Shown in pieces: positions 56,027 through 64,000 of a DNA stretch of 64,000 nt. Numbering within the stretch: the first letter of the stretch is position 1; every line of letters starts with the position of its first letter. The stretch comes from Corynebacterium comes (GTDB lineage Bacteria; Actinomycetota; Actinomycetes; Mycobacteriales; Mycobacteriaceae). The position numbers were made by a program, and so were the translations under genes. The DNA lies in contig NZ_CP046453.1 of NCBI RefSeq assembly GCF_009734405.1, positions 1,550,001 to 1,614,000 of the forward strand. The letters run 5' to 3'. Below the pieces are notes generated by a model. The model had not been told where the DNA came from and made no database searches. It worked only from the letters and a program-made list of their open reading frames with translations.

Positions 56027-59000
56027 ATGAGTAATACTTCTGACGCCCCGGTCAACCGCGACGCCCTCCTCGAGCGCCTCGCGGACGTCTCCCTGTCCGA
56101 CGAACGCTCCATCCGTCGCCGCCTGCACAAGGCCCGCACCCCACAGGCCTTGGCGGCGATCGCCGCGGACATGGAACGGGCCGCCGAAAAAGTCGCGTCG
56201 ATCGAGGCCGGCATCCCCCCGATCGAGTACCCGGAGTCGCTGCCGGTTTCCGCCAGACGCGAGGACATCGCGGAGGCGATCCGGGACAACCAGGTCGTCA
56301 TCATCGCCGGTGAGACGGGTTCGGGTAAGACGACGCAGATCCCGAAGATCTGCCTGGACCTCGGCCGCGGTCGTCGCGGTCTGATCGGTCACACGCAGCC
56401 GCGCCGTCTGGCCGCGCGTACGGTCGCCGAGCGGATCGCCGAGGAGATCGGCCAGGAGATCGGCGGGACCGTCGGCTACGCGATCCGTTTCGACGACCGT
56501 GTCTCCCCCACCTCCGCCGTCAAACTCATGACCGACGGCATCCTGCTCGCGGAGATGCAGCGCGACCGCTTCCTCAACAAGTACGACACCCTCATCATCG
56601 ACGAGGCCCACGAACGCTCCCTCAACATCGACTTCCTCCTGGGTTACCTGCGCCAACTGCTGCCCAGACGCCCCGATCTCAAGGTGATCATCACCTCCGC
56701 GACGATTGACCCGGAGCGTTTCGCCGAGCACTTCGCCGACGCCGACGGCAAGCCCGCGCCCATCATCGAGGTCTCCGGCCGCACCTTCCCGGTGGAGATC
56801 CGCTACCGGCCGATGGAGTTCGAACTCGACGGCAAGGTCATCGACCAGGACCCCCTCGACGCGCTCTGCGAGGCCTGCGAGGAGCTCATGCTCGAAGGCC
56901 CCGGCGACATCCTCTGCTTCTTCCCCGGCGAACGGGACATCCGCGACGCGATGGAGGCCATCGAGGGCCGCAAATGGAAGGGCGTGGAGGCCACTCCGTT
57001 GTTCGGTCGCCTGTCAAACCAGGAACAGCACCGGGTGTTCCAGCCGCACTCCGGCCGACGCATCGTGCTCTCGACCAACATCGCCGAGACCTCCCTGACG
57101 GTCCCGGGCATCCGCTACGTCGTGGATACGGGTACCGCGCGAATCTCGCGCTACTCCACACGCAACAAGGTCCAGCGGCTGCCCATCGAGCCGGTCTCGC
57201 AGGCCAGCGCCAACCAGCGCTCAGGCCGCTGCGGCCGTGTGGCCGACGGCATAGCCATCCGTCTCTACTCCGAGGACGACTTCAACTCCCGGCCCGAGTT
57301 CACCGACCCGGAGATCCTGCGCACCAACCTCGCCAGCGTCATCCTGCAGATGACGATGATGCGCCTCGGCGACATCGCCGAGTTCCCCTTCCTCCAGATG
57401 CCCGAGAACCGCGCCATCCACGACGGACTGCTGCTCCTGCACGAACTCGGCGCGCTCACCGACGAGGAGCGCGAGGGCCAGCCCGTGCTCACACAGACCG
57501 GTCGCGACATCGCCCGCATCCCCGTCGATCCCCGCATGGCCCGCATGCTCGTGGAGGCCAACCGCCTCGGCGAACTCGACGCCGCGATCGTCATCGTCGC
57601 CGCCATGACCATCCAGGACGTGCGCGAACGTCCCATGGAACAGCAGTCCCAGGCGGACCAGAAGCACGCCCGTTTCAAGGACGCCACCAGCGACTTCCTG
57701 AGTTTTCTCAAGCTGTGGGACTACATCAACCAGTCCCGCGACGATCTGACCGGCAACGCGTTCAGACGCCGCATGAAGGACGAGTACCTCCACTACATGC
57801 GCATCCGCGAGTGGTACGACCTGGTCCGTCAGCTGCGCGAGGTCACCCGTCAGCTCGGCTGGTCCTCGCGTGACGACGTCGCCGGCGACCGCAGCCCCGA
57901 CGCCATCCACCAGGCCCTGCTCTCGGGACTCCTCTCCCACATCGGCGCCCGCGACGGCAACACCCGCGAATTCAAGGGCGCCCGCGGCACCCGTTTCATG
58001 ATCTTTCCCGGCTCCTCCCTGGCCAAGAAGCCACCGGAGTTCCTCATGGCCGGCGAACTCGTGGAGACCTCCCGGCTGTGGGCACGCGACGTGGCGAAGA
58101 TCGAACCCGCCTGGGTGGAGAAGCTAGCGGGCCCCCTGCTCAAGCACCAGCATTCCGAACCCAGCTGGTCCCGCAAGCGTGCCTCCGGCATCGCCCACCA
58201 GAAGTCCACCCTGTACGGCCTGACCATCATCGCCGACCGGGTGGTCGCCTACCACCATGTCGATCCCGAGGCCGCGCGGGACATGTTCATCCGGCATGCC
58301 CTCATCGAGGGCGACTGGACCACCCACCACACCTTCTTCCACTCCAACGTGGAGAAACTTGAGGCCGCCGCCGAAATCGAGGAGAAGGCCCGTCGTCGCG
58401 GTCTCATAGTCGACGAGGACACCCTCTTCGATTTCTACGACTCCCGCCTGCCCCAGACCATCACCACGGGCCGGCACTTCGACGCCTGGTGGAAGAAGGA
58501 ACGCCAGACCAACCCGCACCTGCTCGACTTCGACCCTGACACGCTGCTGGGTGTCGACGCCGAGGAGATCACCGAGGCCGCCTTCCCCGACAAGTGGCGC
58601 AAGGGCAGCATCGACTACGACCTGGAGTACCGTTTCGAACCCGGTCACCCGCAGGACGGCGTGACCATCCTGGTCCCCATTCCTCTGCTGGCCGGCATGG
58701 ACCGGGAAGGCTTCGACTGGCTCGTACCGGGGCTTCGCGAGGAACTGCTCACCGAGCTCATCCGAACCCTGCCGAAGGAGCTGCGCAAGACGGTCGTGCC
58801 CGCACCGGACTACGCCGCCCGGGCGCTGCCCCGACTGCGCCCCTACGCGGGGCCGCTGGTCGAGCAGTTCGCCGAGATCCTGCGTTCGCTCGGCGGGCGA
58901 CAGATCACGGCCGAGGATTTCCGCCCCTCCGCCGTCCCCGCCCACCTGAAGATGACCTTCGGAGCCGTGGACAAACGGGGCAAGGTCATCGACGCCGACA

Positions 59001-59935
59001 AGGATCTCGGTGCACTCATCGAGCGCAACGCCGGCTCCATCAGAGCATCGGTGAGCAGGGTGTCGCGCACCAGTGAGTCCAAGGCGGTGTCGGAGTGGAC
59101 GTCCGACACCCTGGGTACCGTCGCCGAAGAGGTGCAGACGGTCGTCGACGGCCACGAGATCACCGCCTACCCCGCGCTCGTGGCCACCCCGGGCGGCGTG
59201 GAGATCCGCGTGCACCCGACCAGGGCCGCAGCCGAGGCCTCCATGATGACCGCGACGCTGACGCTCCTGCTCCGCGAGATCTCCGTCAACGCCAACCAGA
59301 TGACCAAGGGACTTCCCCTGCAGCAGCGGGTGGCGGTGGACAACTACCCGCACGGCGGCGCCGCAGGACTGATCGAGGATGCGCGGGTGGCCGCCATCCG
59401 GGACCTCATGATTGCGCACGGCGGTCCGGTACGTTCCCCGGAGGAGTTCGAGGAACTGAGGAAGAAGGTTTCCCCCGAGGTCTCAGGCACTGTCCGACGC
59501 ACCGTGGTGGCGCTTGCTCCCGCGCTCATCGAATACCAGTCCGTCGCCGAAGAACTCGCGCGCTGGAGCGGCGAGGCCATCGACGACATGAAGGCACAGC
59601 TGGAGTTCCTGGTGCCCAGGAATGCCGTCACCCTGCACGGATCCGCCCAGCTTCGTCACCTCCCCCGCTACCTGCAGGCGATGCGAGTCCGTCTCGAGGA
59701 GATGGCACAGGACCCGGACAAAGACGTAGACCGTCAGGATGAGGTCGAGGAGGCCCAGTCCTACCTCAACCTCCGGCTCGCCAGGCTGCCGAAAGGTCGG
59801 GAGAAGACCCGCGAGGTCAAGGACATCCGCTGGATGATCGAGGAACTTCGGGTGAGCCTGTTCGCCCAGCGCCTGGGCACCGCGCGGCCGATCTCCCTGC
59901 GCCGTATCCAGAAGGCCGTGGACAAGCTCCGCTAG
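56027..59935 (+). CDS. hrpA: ATP-dependent RNA helicase HrpA
   Basis: A 1302-residue DEAH-box helicase of full family length. Motifs are [17 protein letters not shown] (Walker A, about residue 93), [14 protein letters not shown] (DEAH), [11 protein letters not shown] (III), [14 protein letters not shown] (V) and [12 protein letters not shown] (VI). The winged-helix/ratchet and OB domains follow, then the long DUF3418 C-terminal domain. Bacterial HrpA rescues stalled ribosomes and processes some mRNAs. The ATG at 56027 is supported by the [18 protein letters not shown] start; TAGGAT lies 12 bases upstream, so the leader would be very short. The stop overlaps that of nrdR within CTAG. Confidence 0.94.
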   Translation: MSNTSDAPVNRDALLERLADVSLSDERSIRRRLHKARTPQALAAIAADMERAAEKVASIEAGIPPIEYPESLPVSARREDIAEAIRDNQVVIIAGETGSGKTTQIPKICLDLGRGRRGLIGHTQPRRLAARTVAERIAEEIGQEIGGTVGYAIRFDDRVSPTSAVKLMTDGILLAEMQRDRFLNKYDTLIIDEAHERSLNIDFLLGYLRQLLPRRPDLKVIITSATIDPERFAEHFADADGKPAPIIEVSGRTFPVEIRYRPMEFELDGKVIDQDPLDALCEACEELMLEGPGDILCFFPGERDIRDAMEAIEGRKWKGVEATPLFGRLSNQEQHRVFQPHSGRRIVLSTNIAETSLTVPGIRYVVDTGTARISRYSTRNKVQRLPIEPVSQASANQRSGRCGRVADGIAIRLYSEDDFNSRPEFTDPEILRTNLASVILQMTMMRLGDIAEFPFLQMPENRAIHDGLLLLHELGALTDEEREGQPVLTQTGRDIARIPVDPRMARMLVEANRLGELDAAIVIVAAMTIQDVRERPMEQQSQADQKHARFKDATSDFLSFLKLWDYINQSRDDLTGNAFRRRMKDEYLHYMRIREWYDLVRQLREVTRQLGWSSRDDVAGDRSPDAIHQALLSGLLSHIGARDGNTREFKGARGTRFMIFPGSSLAKKPPEFLMAGELVETSRLWARDVAKIEPAWVEKLAGPLLKHQHSEPSWSRKRASGIAHQKSTLYGLTIIADRVVAYHHVDPEAARDMFIRHALIEGDWTTHHTFFHSNVEKLEAAAEIEEKARRRGLIVDEDTLFDFYDSRLPQTITTGRHFDAWWKKERQTNPHLLDFDPDTLLGVDAEEITEAAFPDKWRKGSIDYDLEYRFEPGHPQDGVTILVPIPLLAGMDREGFDWLVPGLREELLTELIRTLPKELRKTVVPAPDYAARALPRLRPYAGPLVEQFAEILRSLGGRQITAEDFRPSAVPAHLKMTFGAVDKRGKVIDADKDLGALIERNAGSIRASVSRVSRTSESKAVSEWTSDTLGTVAEEVQTVVDGHEITAYPALVATPGGVEIRVHPTRAAAEASMMTATLTLLLREISVNANQMTKGLPLQQRVAVDNYPHGGAAGLIEDARVAAIRDLMIAHGGPVRSPEEFEELRKKVSPEVSGTVRRTVVALAPALIEYQSVAEELARWSGEAIDDMKAQLEFLVPRNAVTLHGSAQLRHLPRYLQAMRVRLEEMAQDPDKDVDRQDEVEEAQSYLNLRLARLPKGREKTREVKDIRWMIEELRVSLFAQRLGTARPISLRRIQKAVDKLR

Positions 59936-60426
59936 GCCCCGGGCCAGCCCTCGAGGGACTCGGCCGCCGCTTCTTCCTCCCGAGCCCGGCGGCGCATGAG
60001 CCGGATCTCCGACTCGAAGTCCTCGGCCGACTCGAAGGACTTGTACACGGACGCGAAGCGCAGGTAGGCGACCTCATCAAGAGCGCGTAGCGGTTCGAGG
60101 ATGGCAAGTCCGATGTCGTTCGCATTCACCTGGGAGCCACCCTGAGAACGAACCCTCTCCTCCACTTCCTGCGCGAGACGCTTGAGCGCATCATCGGAGA
60201 CATCGCGGCCCTGGCAGGCGCGGCGGACACCCAGGACAACCTTGTCGCGACTGAACGGCTCCGTGACGCCGTTGCGCTTGATCACCAGGAGAACGGCCTT
60301 CTCAATCGTGGTGAAACGTCCGTTGCATTTGGTGCACTCACGCCGGCGACGGATGGCGGCTCCGGCGTCGATAATGCGCGAGTCAATGACACGGGAGTGA
60401 TCGTGATGGCAGAACGGGCAGTACAC
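59932..60426 (-). CDS. nrdR: transcriptional repressor NrdR
   Basis: A 164-residue repressor of ribonucleotide reductase genes. The N-terminal zinc ribbon has [15 protein letters not shown] and [11 protein letters not shown] (two Cys pairs at residues 3, 6, 31 and 34), followed by an ATP-cone domain ([24 protein letters not shown]). It senses the dATP/ATP ratio. Adjacent to divS as in C. glutamicum, 80 bases downstream of it on the same strand; convergent with hrpA. Confidence 0.95.
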   Translation of the reverse strand: MYCPFCHHDHSRVIDSRIIDAGAAIRRRRECTKCNGRFTTIEKAVLLVIKRNGVTEPFSRDKVVLGVRRACQGRDVSDDALKRLAQEVEERVRSQGGSQVNANDIGLAILEPLRALDEVAYLRFASVYKSFESAEDFESEIRLMRRRAREEEAAAESLEGWPGA

Positions 60427-60506
60427 AGCGTGTCTCCAGTGCCTTTCTGGGAGGAAACCGGTGGACCGGATGGTGGCACCGATCCTACTCCCCGGGAAGA
60501 TTTCCC

Positions 60507-60875
60507 CTAACGCGCCTCGTCGCTCGACTGCGTCTGGTTGCCCGCGGGATACACCGTAGATCCGGTTACGCCTTCATCCCCGGCACCCCGGAAGGAGGCA
60601 CTGACCACCACCAGACCGAAAAGTGCGCCGAGCAGATACGTCAGGCCGGTCTCCCGCCAGCGGCTGGAATGTCCCTCACCTGCGTCCCGCGGCAGAGGAT
60701 CGGCGCCAGGTAGGCCCTGTGTTCGATTTGCGGGCACCAGAGTTCGAACACCCCGGCCACAGGAAGGGGACCTGTGGAAGCTCGACGGCTCCCACACAGC
60801 GGCCGGGCGGACGGAGTCATGTACGGAAGTATGGACGCTGCCACCTGGGCATGGACGATGCAGGAAGGTGATCAC
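60507..60875 (-). CDS. divS: SOS-induced cell-division suppressor, DivS-like
   Basis: A 122-residue protein whose only clear feature is a single membrane helix at about residues 76-93 ([20 protein letters not shown]) with a short exterior tail. It has an N-terminal hydrophilic half rich in Arg, Ser and Pro, and no LysM domain is evident. The call rests on position: divergent from lexA and followed by nrdR, exactly where C. glutamicum carries divS, the SOS gene that blocks septation. GTG start with GAAAGGA eight bases upstream. LexA-type half-sites lie in the shared upstream region. Confidence 0.6.
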   Translation of the reverse strand: MITFLHRPCPGGSVHTSVHDSVRPAAVWEPSSFHRSPSCGRGVRTLVPANRTQGLPGADPLPRDAGEGHSSRWRETGLTYLLGALFGLVVVSASFRGAGDEGVTGSTVYPAGNQTQSSDEAR

Positions 60876-61171
60876 GGCGAAGTCCTTTCGTTGTCTGCTG
60901 TGAGGATATCGAGACTGGTCAACACCCTCGAACAGTGCTACCGTTCAGGTGTTCTAACTAGCTGATGTGTTCGATTAAAGCACCCGTTCGAAATTTTGTC
61001 CACAGAACCCGCACATCAGTCGAACATCCGTACCAGATCGTGCTAAACATGTAACAGGTGAATGGCATGCGGACGACACGCCATTCGAACAACGACCACC
61101 GGAACGCCGCTGAGCCGCCCCGACGATTCGATACGGCACGCACCGCCACCACCCCAGGAACGAGAAGGACG
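60876..61171. promoter_or_regulatory. divS-lexA intergenic region with SOS-box half-sites
   Basis: This 296-bp spacer holds no gene but repeated LexA half-sites: TCGAACA at 60928-60934, 61020-61026 and 61085-61091, TGTTCGA at 60968-60974, and GTTCGAA at 60986-60992. The best full site is 61020-61035, matching 11 of 14 defined positions of the corynebacterial SOS box (TCGAACANNTGTTCGA). Both divergent genes would be repressed from here. Confidence 0.55.
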
Positions 61172-61885
61172 ATGACCCGCAAGAGCGCCCCCGCCAAACT
61201 GACCCCCTCCGGCAAGCCGGACCCCTCCACACTTTCCGATCGTCAGCGACGGATTCTTGAGGTCATCCGGGATGCCGTCGTGCTGCGGGGCTATCCGCCG
61301 AGCATCCGGGAGATCGGTGACGCAGCGGGACTGCAGTCCACCTCCTCGGTCGCGTACCAGCTGAATCAGCTGGAGAAGAAGGGTTTTCTCCGTCGCGACC
61401 CGAACAAGCCGCGTGCGGTGGACGTGCGTACCCTGACGTCGACCGACACCGCCAAGAAGCCTGGGCGGCGCGTCGTGGCCAAGACTTCGACGGCCCCGGA
61501 GGATGCCAGCGCCGCGAACTTCATTCCGGTGCTCGGCCGCATCGCCGCAGGTTCACCGATTCTCGCCGAGCAGGAGGTCGAGGACTACTATCCGCTGCCG
61601 GCCGACCTGGTGGGTGACGGTGAGCTGTTCATGCTGCAGATCGTGGGTGAGTCGATGAAGAACGCCGGCATTCTCGACGGCGACTGGGTCGTCATCCGTT
61701 CCCAGCCGGTCGCGGAGAAGGGCGAGTTCGTCGCCGCCCTGATCGACGGAGAGGCGACTGCGAAGGAGTTCCACAAGGATTCCACCGGGGTCTGGCTGCT
61801 GCCGCACAACGAGGATTTCTCCCCGATCCCCGGCGACAAGGCGGAAATCATGGGGAAGATCGTCTCCGTGTTCCGGAAGCTCTAG
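61172..61885 (+). CDS. lexA: SOS repressor LexA
   Basis: A 237-residue repressor-protease. The winged-helix DNA-binding domain covers about residues 20-85 ([40 protein letters not shown]). A basic linker follows, then the S24 peptidase domain with the cleavage site in GRIAAGSPI (Ala-Gly), catalytic Ser in [10 protein letters not shown] and Lys in DGEATAKEF. RecA-stimulated self-cleavage lifts repression. The ATG at 61172 has AAGGA six bases before it; the frame is open 38 codons further up but runs through the half-site region. Confidence 0.96.
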   Translation: MTRKSAPAKLTPSGKPDPSTLSDRQRRILEVIRDAVVLRGYPPSIREIGDAAGLQSTSSVAYQLNQLEKKGFLRRDPNKPRAVDVRTLTSTDTAKKPGRRVVAKTSTAPEDASAANFIPVLGRIAAGSPILAEQEVEDYYPLPADLVGDGELFMLQIVGESMKNAGILDGDWVVIRSQPVAEKGEFVAALIDGEATAKEFHKDSTGVWLLPHNEDFSPIPGDKAEIMGKIVSVFRKL

Positions 61886-62068
61886 AGACGTTCGCCCCGC
61901 CCAGTCAGACAATTGACGGCACAGAATTCCACATCAACCCACGGGAACGGGCCCGGTTTGATGACAGGCCCGGCCGACCGCCTTTCGCTTGATGTCCTCC
62001 GGTTCGCACCTATTTGTACTGGCTAATCCCCATTCTCTTCCCTGCGGCCTTTTATTTTGGAACAATGG

Positions 62069-62100
62069 CGGAAACAGACATCCATTTTTGTCCGATTCCG
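62069..62100. promoter_or_regulatory. dyad upstream of sugR
   Basis: CGGAA (62069-62073) mirrors TTCCG (62096-62100) and GACA (62077-62080) mirrors TGTC (62089-62092) around the same centre, so 10 of 12 outer base pairs are symmetric. It ends 25 bases before the sugR start, where an autoregulatory operator of a DeoR-type protein would be expected. The rest of the spacer 61886-62125 shows no gene. Confidence 0.45.
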
Positions 62101-62125
62101 TCCGTGAGGCGACAGAGGAGAACCC

Positions 62126-62908
62126 ATGTACGCAGAGGAGCGTCGCAGACAGATCGCCTCCCTCACCGCTGTTGAGGGTCGGGTCAACGTCACCGAGCTG
62201 GCGAACCGGTTTGATGTCACAGCGGAGACCATTCGTCGGGATCTCGCCGTGCTCGACAGGGAGGGCGTGGTGCACCGGGTTCACGGTGGCGCCGTGGCCA
62301 GCCAGACTTTTCAGACGGCAGAGTTCTCCCTCGACGCGCGTTTCCGTTCCGCCCCCACCGCCAAATCAGCCATCGCGCGGGCGGCACTGCGCTATCTTCC
62401 GGAGCCCCGCGGCGGGCTCTTCCTGGACTCGGGTTCCACCATCGGCACGCTGGCGGAGCTCATCGCCGAGCAGCCGAACGCCGAACAGTGGTCCATCGTG
62501 ACCAACAGCCTGCCGATCTCCCTGAACCTGGCCAACAAGGGGCTCCGGGAGGTTCAGCTTCTCGGAGGTTCGGTGCGCGCCATCACGCAGGCGGTCGTGG
62601 GTGACACCGCCCTTCGCACCCTGGCGCTCATGCGGGCGGACGTCGCGTTCATCGGCACCAACGCACTCACCCTCGATCACGGGCTTTCCACGGCGGACTC
62701 CCAGGAGGCTGCGATCAAATCCGCCATGGTGACCAACGCCCACAAGGTGGTTGTCCTCTGCGACTCCACCAAGCTGGGCACCGACTACCTGGTCAGTTTC
62801 GCCGGCATCGACGACATTGACGTGGTTATCACCGATTCCGCGGCCCCCGAGTCCTTCCTGTCGGCACTGCGGGAGCGCGAGATCGAGGTTGTGATCGCGG
62901 GCGACTGA
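62126..62908 (+). CDS. sugR: DeoR-family sugar-catabolism regulator SugR
   Basis: A 260-residue DeoR-type regulator with N-terminal helix-turn-helix (GRVNVTELANRFDVTAETIRRDLAVLDREG, HRVHGGAV) and a sugar-phosphate sensing domain (GLFLDSGSTIGTLAELI, IVTNSLPISLNLA, VAFIGTNAL, CDSTKLG). In C. glutamicum the same gene between lexA and the fructose/ptsI cluster represses ptsG, ptsI, ptsH and glycolytic genes, with fructose phosphates as inducers. GAGGAG precedes the ATG. The usual downstream fruK gene is missing; ptsI follows convergently after 23 bases. Confidence 0.85.
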   Translation: MYAEERRRQIASLTAVEGRVNVTELANRFDVTAETIRRDLAVLDREGVVHRVHGGAVASQTFQTAEFSLDARFRSAPTAKSAIARAALRYLPEPRGGLFLDSGSTIGTLAELIAEQPNAEQWSIVTNSLPISLNLANKGLREVQLLGGSVRAITQAVVGDTALRTLALMRADVAFIGTNALTLDHGLSTADSQEAAIKSAMVTNAHKVVVLCDSTKLGTDYLVSFAGIDDIDVVITDSAAPESFLSALREREIEVVIAGD

Positions 62909-62931
62909 CCCCGCGTCTCTCCGGGAGCAGG

Positions 62932-64000
62932 TCAGCCCAGGAGCATCTGACGGGCGACTTCGCGTGCGGCGGCAGCCCCGGAGGTGTCGAGAACAGCCTC
63001 GGCGACTTCCCGGCAGGTGGCCAGATCCACGGAGGACAGCTGGGCACCGACCCCGGCCAGGGCGGTCGATGCCGCAGACAGCGAGGTCACGCCCAGACCT
63101 GTGAGCACGCACGCGAGCAGCGGATCAGCGGCGGCCTCGCCGCAGACACCGACGGGGGTTCCCGTATCCTCCCCGACCCGACAGGTTTCCTTCACCAGTC
63201 GCAACACCGCCGGTTGCCAAGGATCCGTCAGGTACGCCAGCTGGGGGGACAGACGATCGGCGGCCATCGTGTACTGGGTGAGGTCATTGGTACCGATGGA
63301 GACGAAGTCCAGGTGCGGCATGAGTTTGTCGGACATCAACGCGGCCGCAGGGACCTCGATCATCGCGCCCGGGGTCAGGCCCCGGTCGCGGCAGAGTCCG
63401 GCAAACCATCCGGCCTCCGATTCAGTGGCCACCATGGGGGCCATGACCCAGGTGGGGGCATTCTCCCCCCGCCCCTCGGCGGCCAGCGCGATGGCGTCGA
63501 GCTGGCGGGTGAGCAGCCCCTCGTTGCCCAGGGCGATGCGCAGGCCACGCACTCCGAGTGCGGGGTTCTCCTCCTGCGCCATGTTCGCGAAGGCGATGGG
63601 CTTGTCGGATCCTGCGTCGAGGGTGCGGATGACAACCTTGGACGCGGGAAAGGCGTCGAACACCTTGCGGTAGACCGCCGCCTGCTCCTCCACCGTGGGT
63701 TCCGTGGACGTGGAGAGGAAGCTCATCTCGGTCCGGTACAGGCCGATGCCCTCGGCCTGGGTACCGGCTGCGATGCGGGCGGCGTTGCCGTCTGCGACGT
63801 TGGCCAGCAACTGCACGCGGTGGCCGTCCGTGGTCCGGGCGGGGCCCCGCCACTGGGCGATGACCGCCGCTCGCTCGCGGAATTCGAGGACGGTGGCGCG
63901 GGCGGACGCCTCTTCGGCGTTGCGGGTGACGGTGCCCAGGGCGCCGTCGACAAGCACGAACTCACCTGCAGGTATCTGGCGCAGCCCTTCGCCCGTGGCC
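62932..64000 (-). CDS. ptsI: phosphoenolpyruvate-protein phosphotransferase (PTS enzyme I), C-terminal part
   Basis: The last 356 residues of PTS enzyme I; the 5' end is beyond the window. The PEP-binding TIM barrel is visible: GIGLYRTEMSFLS, VVIRTLDAGSDKP, GVRGLRIAL, DFVSIGTNDLTQYTMAADR and the active-site cysteine in GTPVGVCGEAAAD. The phosphohistidine domain is outside the window. It passes phosphate from PEP to HPr for sugar uptake. The frame is open through position 64000, so this is not a broken gene. Confidence 0.93.
   Translation of the reverse strand, partial: ATGEGLRQIPAGEFVLVDGALGTVTRNAEEASARATVLEFRERAAVIAQWRGPARTTDGHRVQLLANVADGNAARIAAGTQAEGIGLYRTEMSFLSTSTEPTVEEQAAVYRKVFDAFPASKVVIRTLDAGSDKPIAFANMAQEENPALGVRGLRIALGNEGLLTRQLDAIALAAEGRGENAPTWVMAPMVATESEAGWFAGLCRDRGLTPGAMIEVPAAALMSDKLMPHLDFVSIGTNDLTQYTMAADRLSPQLAYLTDPWQPAVLRLVKETCRVGEDTGTPVGVCGEAAADPLLACVLTGLGVTSLSAASTALAGVGAQLSSVDLATCREVAEAVLDTSGAAAAREVARQMLLG

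Noticed and set aside
60507..60875. LysM domain in the DivS-like protein
   Set aside because: I looked for a LysM motif as in the mycobacterial counterpart but the C-terminal tail is only about 30 residues long and does not contain one.

Overview
The window is a gene-dense, high-GC (roughly two-thirds G+C by eye) chromosomal segment of a Corynebacterium or a very close mycolic-acid-producing actinobacterium. The evidence is a near-C. diphtheriae-type DtxR in the order sigB-dtxR-galE, the block nrdR-divS-lexA-sugR-ptsI, a PadR-type VanR divergent from vanABK, polyphosphate glucokinase next to sigA, and many actinobacterial DUF families (DUF3000, 3039, 3093, 3099, 3710, 4192, 4193). The order ribD-aftC-msrB-hemQ-DUF3000-rnd-dxs, then dut-DUF3093-DUF4193-suhB-ppgK-sigA, is as I recall the order of the corresponding M. 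tuberculosis chromosome block. I cannot name the species. No rRNA, insertion sequence, prophage, CRISPR array or toxin/defence island is visible; this is mostly core genome with a few accessory catabolic inserts.

Layout. 1-3.5 kb: phosphatidylinositol/PIM lipid genes (patA fragment, pgsA), a HIT protein and thrS as overlapping minus-strand genes. 3.7-6.2 kb: a minus-strand copper/peroxidase operon (CopC-like, PCu(A)C-like, DyP peroxidase). 6.6-9.5 kb: an MMPL exporter with its TetR regulator. 9.6-11.6 kb: TrkH-TrkA potassium uptake. 11.7-12.6 kb: one tRNA-Val(CAC) on the minus strand and a six-tRNA plus-strand array Gly-Val-Gly-Cys-Val-Gly. 12.7-25.4 kb: the conserved ribD...ppgK block. 25.6-38.8 kb: sigA, membrane proteins, helicase, methyltransferase, dtd, sigB, dtxR, galE, DUF4192, PAC2. 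38.8-46.1 kb: DUF3516 helicase and the vanillate catabolic genes vanR/vanABK. 46.3-49.1 kb: a probable D-serine uptake and deamination pair (GntP-family permease plus DsdA). 49.1-56 kb: a divergent ClC-type protein, sucCD, ahpCD with divergent oxyR, a membrane protein. 56-64 kb: hrpA, nrdR, divS, lexA, sugR and the 3' part of ptsI, which runs off the window.

How the genes work together. Several regulator-target pairs are intact: VanR with vanABK, OxyR with ahpCD, LexA with divS, and TetR with the MMPL exporter. DtxR may autoregulate and SugR may regulate ptsI. SigA and SigB, the two group 1/2 sigma factors, both lie here. sigB has upstream a good match to the SigH promoter consensus, which implies a stress-sigma cascade. 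A recurring feature is a TANNNT-like hexamer 6-8 bases before a start codon with no Shine-Dalgarno, suggesting many leaderless mRNAs.

I did not find a clearly new biological system. The most rewarding items for follow-up are regulatory: the SigH-type promoter and the palindrome over the sigB ribosome-binding site, the inverted repeat over the dtxR -10 region, the dyad upstream of sugR, the set of apparently leaderless genes, the dsdX-dsdA-like pair, the copper/DyP operon and a recent 60-bp tandem duplication at the end of the PAC2 gene. All functional calls come from reading motifs, not from database searches.
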